Source: CAZKFA01 sp964551925
GTDB lineage: Bacteria; Cyanobacteriota; Vampirovibrionia; LMEP-6097
Length of the DNA: 64,000 nt
Direction: 5' to 3'
NCBI GenBank assembly: GCA_964551925.1
Contig: CAZKFA010000001.1
Span: 1-64,000 of the forward strand
The translations under genes were made by a program, and so were the position numbers. Shown one piece after another: positions 33,584 to 41,148 of this stretch (positions are counted from its first letter, which is position 1; the number at the start of each line of letters is the position of its first letter). The notes beneath the pieces were generated by a model that had not been told where the DNA came from, ran no database searches, and saw nothing but the letters and a program-made list of their open reading frames with translations.

Positions 33584-33946
33584 TTACATAATCCCCAATC
33601 TTTCTTCACGCAAGGCTAGTTGCGCTTTGATATATTCTTTACGACGTTTTTTCTGTTCAGAAATATTTTTTATGCAGCGATGCTGCATATAGTGTCCCCA
33701 TACGGCTCCTATGCAAAAACCGATTACCCCAAAAATTATGGAGAATTTGATACTTGCCAAAACCATATTTGCTAGATCAAAATTTATTTGTTTGACATTT
33801 AGTATGCTTGAAGTGAAATGGATTGAAAAAGAACCAATCCATAGTAGTAGGCATAGCTTAATGCCAATATTGCGATAAGCTTTGAACTGATCTTGTAAGG
33901 ACTCTTTTATGAAAGCTTGTCCTTCAAATAAACCTTTGATTGCCAT
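33584..33946 (-). CDS. Small two-TM membrane protein upstream of the sigma factor gene
   Basis: I do not recognise this 120-residue protein. It has two hydrophobic segments (LCLLLWIGSFSIHFTSSIL and IKFSIIFGVIGFCIGAVWG). A basic cytoplasmic tail rich in Arg and Lys (SEQKKRRKEYIKAQL) follows. AAGGA lies upstream of the ATG. Its stop codon is ten bases from the sigma-factor start, so it might modulate that factor, for instance as a membrane anti-sigma component. That role is inference from position only. Confidence 0.65.
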   Translation of the reverse strand: MAIKGLFEGQAFIKESLQDQFKAYRNIGIKLCLLLWIGSFSIHFTSSILNVKQINFDLANMVLASIKFSIIFGVIGFCIGAVWGHYMQHRCIKNISEQKKRRKEYIKAQLALREERLGIM

Positions 33947-34050
33947 TTGGATATATCCTTCTAAGGCATTATTCCAACAAAGTAGCTAGTCTTGGCTTCA
34001 CTCCAATGACCCAATTTATATAAAAAACTAAGAATAATAATATTTCTACA

Positions 34051-34091
34051 CTAGGCTAAAAAACCTAGCTATAAGGTTTTGGATCTAAACC
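34051..34091. other. Two small hairpins downstream of the mlaE-type gene
   Basis: CTAGG/CCTAG (34051-34055 with 34064-34068) and GGTTT/AAACC (34075-34079 with 34087-34091) occur in the gap after the MlaE-type gene on the minus strand. The first has its T-run in the loop rather than after the stem, so it is not a standard terminator. Confidence 0.3.
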
Positions 34092-34100
34092 ATACCAAAC

Positions 34101-34874
34101 TTAACCACAGTAGAGAAGAGGGGTAATTATTCCATCTAGAATGACTATGCCTACTAAGACTAAGGCTGTGGCCTTGGTTGTAGTCATGCCAACTTCTTTA
34201 GCACCACCTTCACAAAGCAACCCCATGACCATATTTAGGGTGAGAGCAAAAACACAAAATATTTCTACTTTGATAAGTGGATAGAATAATTCTTTAAGAG
34301 TAAGTGCGCTCCAAGCGGAATTGAGGAACTCTGTGAATTCTAGATTTACTGATACTTTTGCAACTAACATTCCAGCTAGAATGCTAATCAAAGAAGCAAT
34401 GCCTAATAGTAAAGGTGCTACAACTATTACAGCAAGTAGGTTTGGTGTGATTAGATAATATATTGGATCTATTTTAAAAACCTTAAGTGCGTCAACTTGT
34501 TCTGTTACTTTCATTGTTGAGAATTCTGCAGTCAAAGCTGTTCCACAACAAGCTGACAAAGCGAATGCAATAAAAATTGGTACTATCTCACGTAAATTGG
34601 CGATGGCAATGAGTCCACCGACTAATTCTCTGCCACCATGATTTGTTAGTTCTATTGAAGTGTTGACGGTTAGAATCATTGCAGCAATTGATGTCAGAAT
34701 AACAACCATTGGTATTGATTCATAACCTAAAAAAATCAAACTTTTGATAAAGCGTTCGAAGTTGATTTTAAATTTGATTATATATAGAAAAGCTTTTGAT
34801 AAATGTAAAACAAAACTACCAAGTAATTCCATTGGACCTACGTGGATTGATGATTTGTCGTAAAGTTTATACAT
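34101..34874 (-). CDS. mlaE: MlaE-family ABC lipid transporter permease
   Basis: MlaE/TGD1-type permeases move phospholipids between the membranes of Gram-negative bacteria and plastids. The protein has an amphipathic N-terminus and about five membrane segments. Conserved segments seen are NHGGRELVGGLIAIANLREIVP, the ALSACCGTALTAEFSTMKVTEQVDAL motif, and GLLCEGGAKEVGMTTTKATA. The length of 257 aa is normal. The partner genes mlaF and mlaD are not adjacent. The presence of this gene supports an outer membrane. Confidence 0.9.
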   Translation of the reverse strand: MYKLYDKSSIHVGPMELLGSFVLHLSKAFLYIIKFKINFERFIKSLIFLGYESIPMVVILTSIAAMILTVNTSIELTNHGGRELVGGLIAIANLREIVPIFIAFALSACCGTALTAEFSTMKVTEQVDALKVFKIDPIYYLITPNLLAVIVVAPLLLGIASLISILAGMLVAKVSVNLEFTEFLNSAWSALTLKELFYPLIKVEIFCVFALTLNMVMGLLCEGGAKEVGMTTTKATALVLVGIVILDGIITPLLYCG

Positions 34875-34920
34875 AGAATTTCGTCTAAGCTAATTCTAAC
34901 ATTAGACTTTGATTTGTAAT

Positions 34921-34976
34921 TACTCAGGTCATTATAGACAAACGGAAATATTGCTGTCATTGATGACGGCTGAGTA
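34921..34976. repeat. Long-range hairpin between mlaE and acsA
   Basis: TACTCAG (34921-34927) pairs with CTGAGTA (34970-34976) and GTCAT with ATGAC (34963-34967), with a two-base bulge and a 30-base loop. It lies in the divergent promoter region upstream of acsA and could be a regulator site or a structured transcript. Confidence 0.45.
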
Positions 34977-35003
34977 GTTAGTTTGATTTCATCTAGCACC
35001 TGC

Positions 35004-35009
35004 TAAAAT
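35004..35009 (+). promoter_or_regulatory. acsA -10 element
   Basis: TAAAAT ends eight bases before the ATG at 35018, consistent with a leaderless mRNA. Confidence 0.5.
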
Positions 35010-35017
35010 TGATTTAT

Positions 35018-36925
35018 ATGGATTTGCTTGATAATAATCTTGTTATTCTACCTAAGCAGGATTTTTGTTCTAAAGCTAATTTACAACAAGAGCAATATCT
35101 GGCTCTTAAGGATTTATTTGAAATAGATCCTGAGAAGTTTTGGCGAAGTCTTGCGACATCAGAATTATTATGGTCTAAACAATTTACTAAGATCTTTAAC
35201 TATAAGGATAAGCCTTTCTTTGAGTGGTTTGCTGATGGTCAGATCAATATATCTTATAATTGTATTGATCGTCATCTGCAAGAGCGTGGAGCTAAAACTG
35301 CAATTATATTTGAAGATGAGCGTGGTAATAATCAATCACTGAGCTATTTTGAATTACATAAGCAAGTTTGTCGGACTGCTAATATGCTTAAGAACCTAGG
35401 CGTAGTGAAGGGTGATGTAGTTTGTATTTATTTGCCATTATGCCCAGAGGCTATTGTTGCTATGCATGCCTGTAATCGAATAGGAGCTATTCATACAGTG
35501 GTCTTTGCAGGTTTCTCAGCTCAAGCTCTTGAAGATCGGATTCTTGACTGTCAAGCAAAGATTGTGATTACCGCTAATGGGTTTATTCGTAAAAACAATA
35601 TAGTGCCTCTACTAGAGACTGTGCTTAAAGCTTGTCAGGGACTTGAGCTTGTTAGCAATATTGTTTCCCTAAAGAAGATTCCTGATCTTGATGTCCCACT
35701 TGATCCTCGTATTCAATGTTGGCAAGAATTACTGGGTGAAGCAGAAGATGATTGTGATCCTGAACTAAATAATTCTGAAGATCCTAGTTTTATTCTTTAT
35801 ACAAGTGGTAGTACCGGTAAGCCTAAGGGTATCAAGCACAGTACCGCAGGCTATCTATTATGGGCGCATTTGACTAGCAAGTGGGTTTTTGACTTAAGTC
35901 AAAAAGATATTTTCTGGTGTACGGCGGACATCGGCTGGATCACAGGGCACAGCTACGTTGCTTATGGACCTTTATCAAACGGCGCCACTATATTTATTTA
36001 TGAAGGTGCTCCAGATATACCAGATCAATCTAGATTCTGGTCATTAATTGACAAATATAAAATTACAATTTTCTATACAGCACCAACAGCGATCAGAACC
36101 TTTATGCAGTGGGGTTTGGAGCATGTTAAAAATTATAGTCTTAAGAGCTTGAGGTTGCTTGGTAGTGTTGGTGAGCCAATTAATCCTACTGCTTGGTTGT
36201 GGTTCTATGAACATATAGGTAAGTCTCGCTGTCCCATTGTTGATACCTGGTGGCAGACAGAGACTGGTGCTATTGTTGTTACGACGCTGCCGGGGATTCA
36301 TGCTATGAAACCAGGCTCTGCTGGACTGGCTTTGCCGGGAGTTACTGTGAATGTTAATCCTGAAGGACTGTTGTATATCCAAGATCCTATTCCATCTATG
36401 GCAAGAACTATTCATAATGATGATAGTCGTTATGTCGAAACTTATTGGTCACAAATTCCTGGGCATTATACTGCTGGTGATGCTGCGACTAAAGATTCTA
36501 ATGGTTATATCACTATCTCTGGTAGAGTCGATGATGTGATTAATGTATCTGGTCATAGACTTGGTACGGCTGAAATCGAGTCAGCACTTGTGTCTCATGA
36601 TTTAGTCTCTGAGGCTGCCGTGGTTGCTATACCTCATGAGATCAAGGGAGAAGCTGTCGTTGCCTTCGTTGTTACTAATACTAATGAACTGCCTAGTGAT
36701 ATTGAAGAAATATTAAAAGACCAAGTAAAACAAAGCATAGGGGCGCTCGCGAGACCTGAGCAAATAATTATTTGTAAGGGTCTGCCTAAAACCCGCTCTG
36801 GTAAAATAGTACGTCGCTTGCTTAAAGATATTGCCTTGGGCAAAGAGCCTAGAGGAGATATTAGTACATTAGAGAATAAGAGTATTTTGGAAGAAATTTA
36901 TAAAGCCTTAGAAAACAATCTATGA
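35018..36925 (+). CDS. acsA: Acetyl-CoA synthetase
   Basis: It activates acetate to acetyl-CoA via acetyl-AMP in the cytoplasm. The AMP-binding core is seen in ILYTSGSTGKPKGIKHS, and WWQTETG gives the adenine pocket. The C-terminal domain has VDDVINVSGHRLGTAEIE. The acetylation-prone lysine motif PKTRSGKIVRR is intact, so regulation by lysine acetylation is possible. The length of 635 aa is typical. I chose the ATG at 35018, since TAAAAT at 35004-35009 ends eight bases before it; an earlier in-frame codon at 35009 overlaps that hexamer. The 3' end overlaps hemN by 28 nt. Confidence 0.96.
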   Translation: MDLLDNNLVILPKQDFCSKANLQQEQYLALKDLFEIDPEKFWRSLATSELLWSKQFTKIFNYKDKPFFEWFADGQINISYNCIDRHLQERGAKTAIIFEDERGNNQSLSYFELHKQVCRTANMLKNLGVVKGDVVCIYLPLCPEAIVAMHACNRIGAIHTVVFAGFSAQALEDRILDCQAKIVITANGFIRKNNIVPLLETVLKACQGLELVSNIVSLKKIPDLDVPLDPRIQCWQELLGEAEDDCDPELNNSEDPSFILYTSGSTGKPKGIKHSTAGYLLWAHLTSKWVFDLSQKDIFWCTADIGWITGHSYVAYGPLSNGATIFIYEGAPDIPDQSRFWSLIDKYKITIFYTAPTAIRTFMQWGLEHVKNYSLKSLRLLGSVGEPINPTAWLWFYEHIGKSRCPIVDTWWQTETGAIVVTTLPGIHAMKPGSAGLALPGVTVNVNPEGLLYIQDPIPSMARTIHNDDSRYVETYWSQIPGHYTAGDAATKDSNGYITISGRVDDVINVSGHRLGTAEIESALVSHDLVSEAAVVAIPHEIKGEAVVAFVVTNTNELPSDIEEILKDQVKQSIGALARPEQIIICKGLPKTRSGKIVRRLLKDIALGKEPRGDISTLENKSILEEIYKALENNL

Positions 36926-38268
36926 GCGCCTTCGCGCTGTAAGTAAGCATCAAAACAACTTGCAATGTTACGCACAAAGAACCTGCCAAGTTCAGTAACT
37001 TGTAATATCAAAGTATCATTAGTCTCACTAATATCAAGCAAAGCATCATCAACAAAGCATTGTAATAAAGCAAGCTCTTGAGCAAAATGTTTCTTATTAA
37101 TCTCAACGTAGTTGTTGCACATAATTTGCTTAATCACCTCACGGCGTAGCTGATCATCAACACTAGAAATCTTGAATTTTTCCGCTTGCAAAAAATCATC
37201 ATAGTAATCATTTAATTTCTTCGGGCTCTGCTTATAGACACCTTGGACATCAGAGATAGAAGTAATCCCAAAGCCAAACAAATCAATACCAGAGTGCGTG
37301 GTATAGCCCTGAAAATTACGATAAAGTGTTTTGCTTTTTTGCGCCAAGCTGAGGCTGTCATTGGGCTTAGCGAAGTGATCTAAGCCTATAAAATCATAAC
37401 CAAAGTTACAAAACTCATCAACTGCTTTATCGAAAATTGCAAGCTTGGTCTTTTGATCAGGTAAGCTGTCATCTTTGATATATTTACGCTGAAAAGGGAG
37501 CAGGCTTGGTAAGTGAGCATAGTTGAATAAAGCTATGCGTTCTGGGTTTAATTGTTTTATATCTTCAATGGTGCTGGTAAATGTTTCTAAAGTTTGAAAA
37601 GGCAAGCCATAAATTAGATCAAAGTTAATACTGGTGAAACCTATATCACGAGCGCTTTGTACTAAGCTTGCGACCGAATCATAACTTTGGATACGATTAA
37701 TAGCCTCTTGAGTTTGTGGATTGAAATCCTGAATGCCCATACTTAAGCGATTGAAGCCTAGTTCATGAAGAACCTCTAAGTGCTCTCGGTGAGTGACTCT
37801 GGGATCTATTTCAATAGCATATTCATGCCTTGCATCTGGGAGCTTTTCAAAGGGACTCTGCTTTTGATACAAACCAAAATTCTCTCTGATACAAGAATAT
37901 AAATCATCTATCTGTTCTGGTGTCAGGAAAGTTGGCGTACCGCCACCCCAAGCCATTTGTACAACTTTACGTTCAGGATTAATTAATTGTCCGTAGTACT
38001 CTAATTCTCTTTTGAGTTGATCTAAATATTTCTGCTCAATGCCATGCTCTGGACTAATAACCACATTACAAGCACAGTAATAACACTGAGCCTCACAAAA
38101 AGGAATATGAAGATATAAAGAATAATCCTGCTGGCTTAAATTAGAACGCTTAATAGCATCATGAAAAATATCCAAATCAAATTTGTCTTTCCATTCTGGG
38201 GCAGTTGGATAACTGGTGTAACGGGGTACAGCCTGTCCATATTTGTTGATTAGAGAGTTTAAGCTCAT
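36898..38268 (-). CDS. hemN: Oxygen-independent coproporphyrinogen III dehydrogenase
   Basis: This radical SAM enzyme decarboxylates coproporphyrinogen III to protoporphyrinogen IX. The iron-sulfur motif is YLHIPFCEAQCYYCACN, whose CxxxCxxC continues into the extra cysteine typical of genuine HemN. WGGGTPTFLTPEQI and GYTTHSGIDLFGFGITSI are also HemN-specific. The length of 456 aa matches. TAAAAT (minus strand, 38277-38282) ends eight bases before the ATG. It lies downstream of folC and overlaps acsA at the 3' end. Together with the hemY-type oxidase it supports haem synthesis. Confidence 0.95.
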   Translation of the reverse strand: MSLNSLINKYGQAVPRYTSYPTAPEWKDKFDLDIFHDAIKRSNLSQQDYSLYLHIPFCEAQCYYCACNVVISPEHGIEQKYLDQLKRELEYYGQLINPERKVVQMAWGGGTPTFLTPEQIDDLYSCIRENFGLYQKQSPFEKLPDARHEYAIEIDPRVTHREHLEVLHELGFNRLSMGIQDFNPQTQEAINRIQSYDSVASLVQSARDIGFTSINFDLIYGLPFQTLETFTSTIEDIKQLNPERIALFNYAHLPSLLPFQRKYIKDDSLPDQKTKLAIFDKAVDEFCNFGYDFIGLDHFAKPNDSLSLAQKSKTLYRNFQGYTTHSGIDLFGFGITSISDVQGVYKQSPKKLNDYYDDFLQAEKFKISSVDDQLRREVIKQIMCNNYVEINKKHFAQELALLQCFVDDALLDISETNDTLILQVTELGRFFVRNIASCFDAYLQREGAHRLFSKAL

Positions 38269-38313
38269 CTATTATAATTTTAGCAGACTAGTATAGTAAA
38301 CCAAAGTAGCTTC

Positions 38314-39426
38314 TCAATTCGTTTCTGCCTTACTATACACTGTATAATAATCTGCTACTAACATTAAAGATCCAGTGATAATAACTAAATCATCAGCTAT
38401 TCTAAGTCTCTCAGCTAACTCAAAGGCAGAACTACTGTTCTTGGTTGCATGGATATTAACTAGCCCTTGTATCTGAAGCTCTGAGATCAAATCCTTGGCT
38501 TTAGTTGAGCGGTTGGAATTTAATTCTGTGCAAATAACTATATCTCTATCCTTCTTAATGAGATTATGAAATAAAGCGGCTAAGCATCGTTTGTAGTCTT
38601 TATCTAGAAAGGCAAGAACAAAGATTTTTCTTGATTGTTTGTTTAAGGATTGTAGATATTGATTTAACTTAAACATACCAGGCTCATTGTGAGCGCCGTC
38701 AATCAGAATATTGGAGTGATAAACATAGCGCCCTTTGTATCTGTCGGGGAATTGTTCTAAGGCTCTGCTACTAAGTTCCTTCCCAACCTCTATTCCAGAG
38801 AGCTTTGTGAAGATATCTGTTGCTAGTAAAAAATTTTCTCCGCTACTTGAGTTAGGGTTGTTGTTATTAGGTTTCCCTTCAAAATGTACTACCCCCTCTC
38901 GTTTGATAGCTTCCTTTTCTTTACGAATTAGTTCTATAGTATTACCGAGATATTGCATATGATCTAATCCAATATTGGTAATAACTGTGGCTAATCGATT
39001 TCTACTTGCAATCGTGTTCGTGGCATCCCATCTGCCGCCCATACCTACTTCAAGAATGGCAATGTCAATCTTATGGCGTTTGAAATATTCAAAAGCGATT
39101 ATTGTTTGTAATTCAAACTCTGTTAGTGACAGTGCTTGAAGCGCCGGGTTCTGTGATAGCTCCTGAGATAACTTAATTAGCTCTTCATCACTAATATCTT
39201 GTCCATTAATGGCAAATCTCTCGTTGAGCTTGATTAAGTGTGGGCTACTGTACTTGCCTATTTTATAATTTAGTCCTGAGTTTAGATACAGTAACTCCAG
39301 GAATGTACAAGTAGAACCTTTGCCATTAGTACCAGCAACAATTATTGACTGATAGCAATTCTGTGGACTGCCTAATAATTCAAGAGCCTTTGAGACAGCG
39401 TCAAGACTAGGATTGATCTGAGTCAT
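38314..39426 (-). CDS. folC: Folylpolyglutamate synthase/dihydrofolate synthase
   Basis: FolC adds glutamate to folates (and may make dihydrofolate). The P-loop is AGTNGKGSTCTFLE, with KYSSPHL soon after and EVGMGGRWDATN for metal binding. DGAHNEPG marks the C-terminal domain. At 370 aa it is shorter than the usual 420-440, with shortening in the middle. The last residues (ADYYTVYSKAETN) are encoded by a palindromic element (38330-38350), so the C-terminus has probably been reshaped by that repeat. It overlaps rne by 20 nt upstream. Confidence 0.9.
   Translation of the reverse strand: MTQINPSLDAVSKALELLGSPQNCYQSIIVAGTNGKGSTCTFLELLYLNSGLNYKIGKYSSPHLIKLNERFAINGQDISDEELIKLSQELSQNPALQALSLTEFELQTIIAFEYFKRHKIDIAILEVGMGGRWDATNTIASRNRLATVITNIGLDHMQYLGNTIELIRKEKEAIKREGVVHFEGKPNNNNPNSSSGENFLLATDIFTKLSGIEVGKELSSRALEQFPDRYKGRYVYHSNILIDGAHNEPGMFKLNQYLQSLNKQSRKIFVLAFLDKDYKRCLAALFHNLIKKDRDIVICTELNSNRSTKAKDLISELQIQGLVNIHATKNSSSAFELAERLRIADDLVIITGSLMLVADYYTVYSKAETN
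38330..38350. repeat. TACACTGTA-core palindrome inside the end of folC
   Basis: TTACTATACA and TGTATAATAA flank a central C, with one mismatch that remains a G-U pair in RNA. It is translated as YYTVYS on the minus strand. It is nearly identical to the palindrome at 29824-29848. Confidence 0.65.
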
Positions 39427-41110
39427 TGGTTGTTTCTTGTGCTTTTACAACCACTGCTTCTTTCCTTGGAGCATCACTCTCTACCAGATGAGTATTAGAG
39501 AAGGTTTTGCTGCTTGTTAAGTTGTCAGTTTTGTTTTCAGCATCAGGAGTTTTTGCTTGTTCTTCATTGTTAGGGAATGGACCGCGACGTTGATTATTAT
39601 TTCTATTATTGTAACGATTTGGTCTATTGCGATTATTGTTACGTCTATCACCGCCACGATCTTGTCTATCATTGCGTTCTGGTCTATCGCCGCGATCTTG
39701 TCTATCATTGCGCTCTGGTCTATCGCCACGATCTTGTCTATCATTTCGCTCTGGTCTATCGCTACGATCTTGTCTATCATTGCGCTCTGGTCTATCGCTA
39801 CGATCTTGTCTATCATTGCGCTCTGGTCTATCACCACGATCTTGTCTGTCATTACGCTGGAAGCTTCTGTTGTGATTGTTTGGTCTGCGCTGTCCTTGTG
39901 AACGATGAGAATCATCATGCTTTAGGTTGAACAGTAAGCCAGTACCGCTACAGTGCTGACAACTCGTTCCAAAAATTTCTGATAAAGATTGCCCTGAGCG
40001 TTTGCGAGTAATTTCTGCTAGACACAGATCAGACAACTGTCCAACTTGTGGTTTAGCTTTGTCAGAGCGCACCGCTGCTTCAAGTGTTTCCATTACGACA
40101 ATACGATCAGCTCTTTCTGCCATATCAATAAAGTCGATAATTATCATTCCACCAATGTTACGTAAACGCATTTGGCGAGCTATTTCTACAGCTGCTTCCA
40201 TATTTGTACGTCTTACAGTTTCGCGTAAGGTTGTACTACTGGTGAATTTACCTGAGTTAATATCGATTGCAGTTAAAGCTTCCATTCCTTGGATAACGAT
40301 ATAACCACCACTTGGTAGGTTAACTCTGTTAGAAAGGCAGTTGCGCAATTCTTTAAGAACGTCAGTGCGAACCAAAATTTCGTTATTATCTACGTGAGAA
40401 ATAGTTACTTCTCTACCAGTCCAGCTCTTAAGGAACTCTTGGCAACGGTATTTTGATTGCATGCTACCCACAACTATCTCGTCGATTGAGCTATTGAAAT
40501 AGTCGCGCAAAGTTGTATACAAGAAATCTTGTTCTTTATAAACAGGACCACAATGCTCACTGCGTTCATATTTATCTACAGTATTTTTCCACTTCTCCCA
40601 GATGCCCAAGAAGTCTTCTTCAAGCTCCTCTTGACTGCGTCCTGAAGCTTCTGTTCTGATAACAACACCAAGTTCTTCTGGTTTCATTAGATTAGTGATT
40701 GAGCGTAAACGATCACGCTCCGCATTCTCTTGAATTCTTCTGCTGATAGCAATTGTGTTGTTATCAGTGGTTAGTACATAGTATCTGCCTGGTACGCTGA
40801 TCGCTAGATTAACTCTAGGACCTTTGTTACCTGTTGGTTCTTTTACGATTTGTACTAGTAGTCTCTGACCGGGTTTTAGCCTTTCGTAGAGTGTGCCGCG
40901 TCCTGGGATATCGTTGGCATGTAAGAATCCCATTTGACCTTCTTCGAGTCTGACGAAGACTGCATTAATTGAAGGCATGATATTTTCAACTTGTACTGAA
41001 TAAATATCTCCTACGCTGTAATCGTTCCTTGAAATGATGAAGTCTAGTGCCTTACCATCTTCAATCAAAGCTCCTATATTGTCTTGTTCTGAAATAACTA
41101 ATTGTCGCAT
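39407..41110 (-). CDS. rne: Ribonuclease E/G family endoribonuclease
   Basis: It cleaves single-stranded RNA in mRNA decay and rRNA processing. The S1 domain lies near residues 35-120 (GDIYSVQVENIMPSINAVFV, GFLHANDIPGRG). The DNase I-like catalytic part has AIDINSGKF and MIIIDFIDM with the two metal-binding aspartates. The zinc-link is CQHCSGTG. The C-terminal 150 residues are disordered and include a 12-residue repeat RPERNDRQDRGD repeated about six times, then an Arg/Asn-rich tail. It starts with AGGAG nine bases upstream. It follows the radical SAM gene and overlaps folC. Confidence 0.94.
   Translation of the reverse strand: MRQLVISEQDNIGALIEDGKALDFIISRNDYSVGDIYSVQVENIMPSINAVFVRLEEGQMGFLHANDIPGRGTLYERLKPGQRLLVQIVKEPTGNKGPRVNLAISVPGRYYVLTTDNNTIAISRRIQENAERDRLRSITNLMKPEELGVVIRTEASGRSQEELEEDFLGIWEKWKNTVDKYERSEHCGPVYKEQDFLYTTLRDYFNSSIDEIVVGSMQSKYRCQEFLKSWTGREVTISHVDNNEILVRTDVLKELRNCLSNRVNLPSGGYIVIQGMEALTAIDINSGKFTSSTTLRETVRRTNMEAAVEIARQMRLRNIGGMIIIDFIDMAERADRIVVMETLEAAVRSDKAKPQVGQLSDLCLAEITRKRSGQSLSEIFGTSCQHCSGTGLLFNLKHDDSHRSQGQRRPNNHNRSFQRNDRQDRGDRPERNDRQDRSDRPERNDRQDRSDRPERNDRQDRGDRPERNDRQDRGDRPERNDRQDRGGDRRNNNRNRPNRYNNRNNNQRRGPFPNNEEQAKTPDAENKTDNLTSSKTFSNTHLVESDAPRKEAVVVKAQETTNDSDQS
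39657..39857 (-). repeat. 36-bp tandem repeats in rne
   Basis: Five full 36-bp units (39657-39836) and a partial sixth encode RPERNDRQDRxD on the minus strand. Units differ at only a few bases. Several other frames stay open through the repeat, but they are artefacts of its 3n periodicity. Confidence 0.9.
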
Positions 41111-41148
41111 TTTATAATTCTCCTAATTGTGTCACGAAAGCTGTTTAG

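Noticed and set aside
39657..39857. Regular 36-bp repeats that might suggest a CRISPR array
   Set aside because: The repeats are contiguous without spacers and encode the RNase E/G tail in frame.
39557..39930. Several long open frames on both strands over the rne tail
   Set aside because: They arise because the 36-bp repeat length is a multiple of three, so all phases stay open. The proteins are simple echoes of the repeat.
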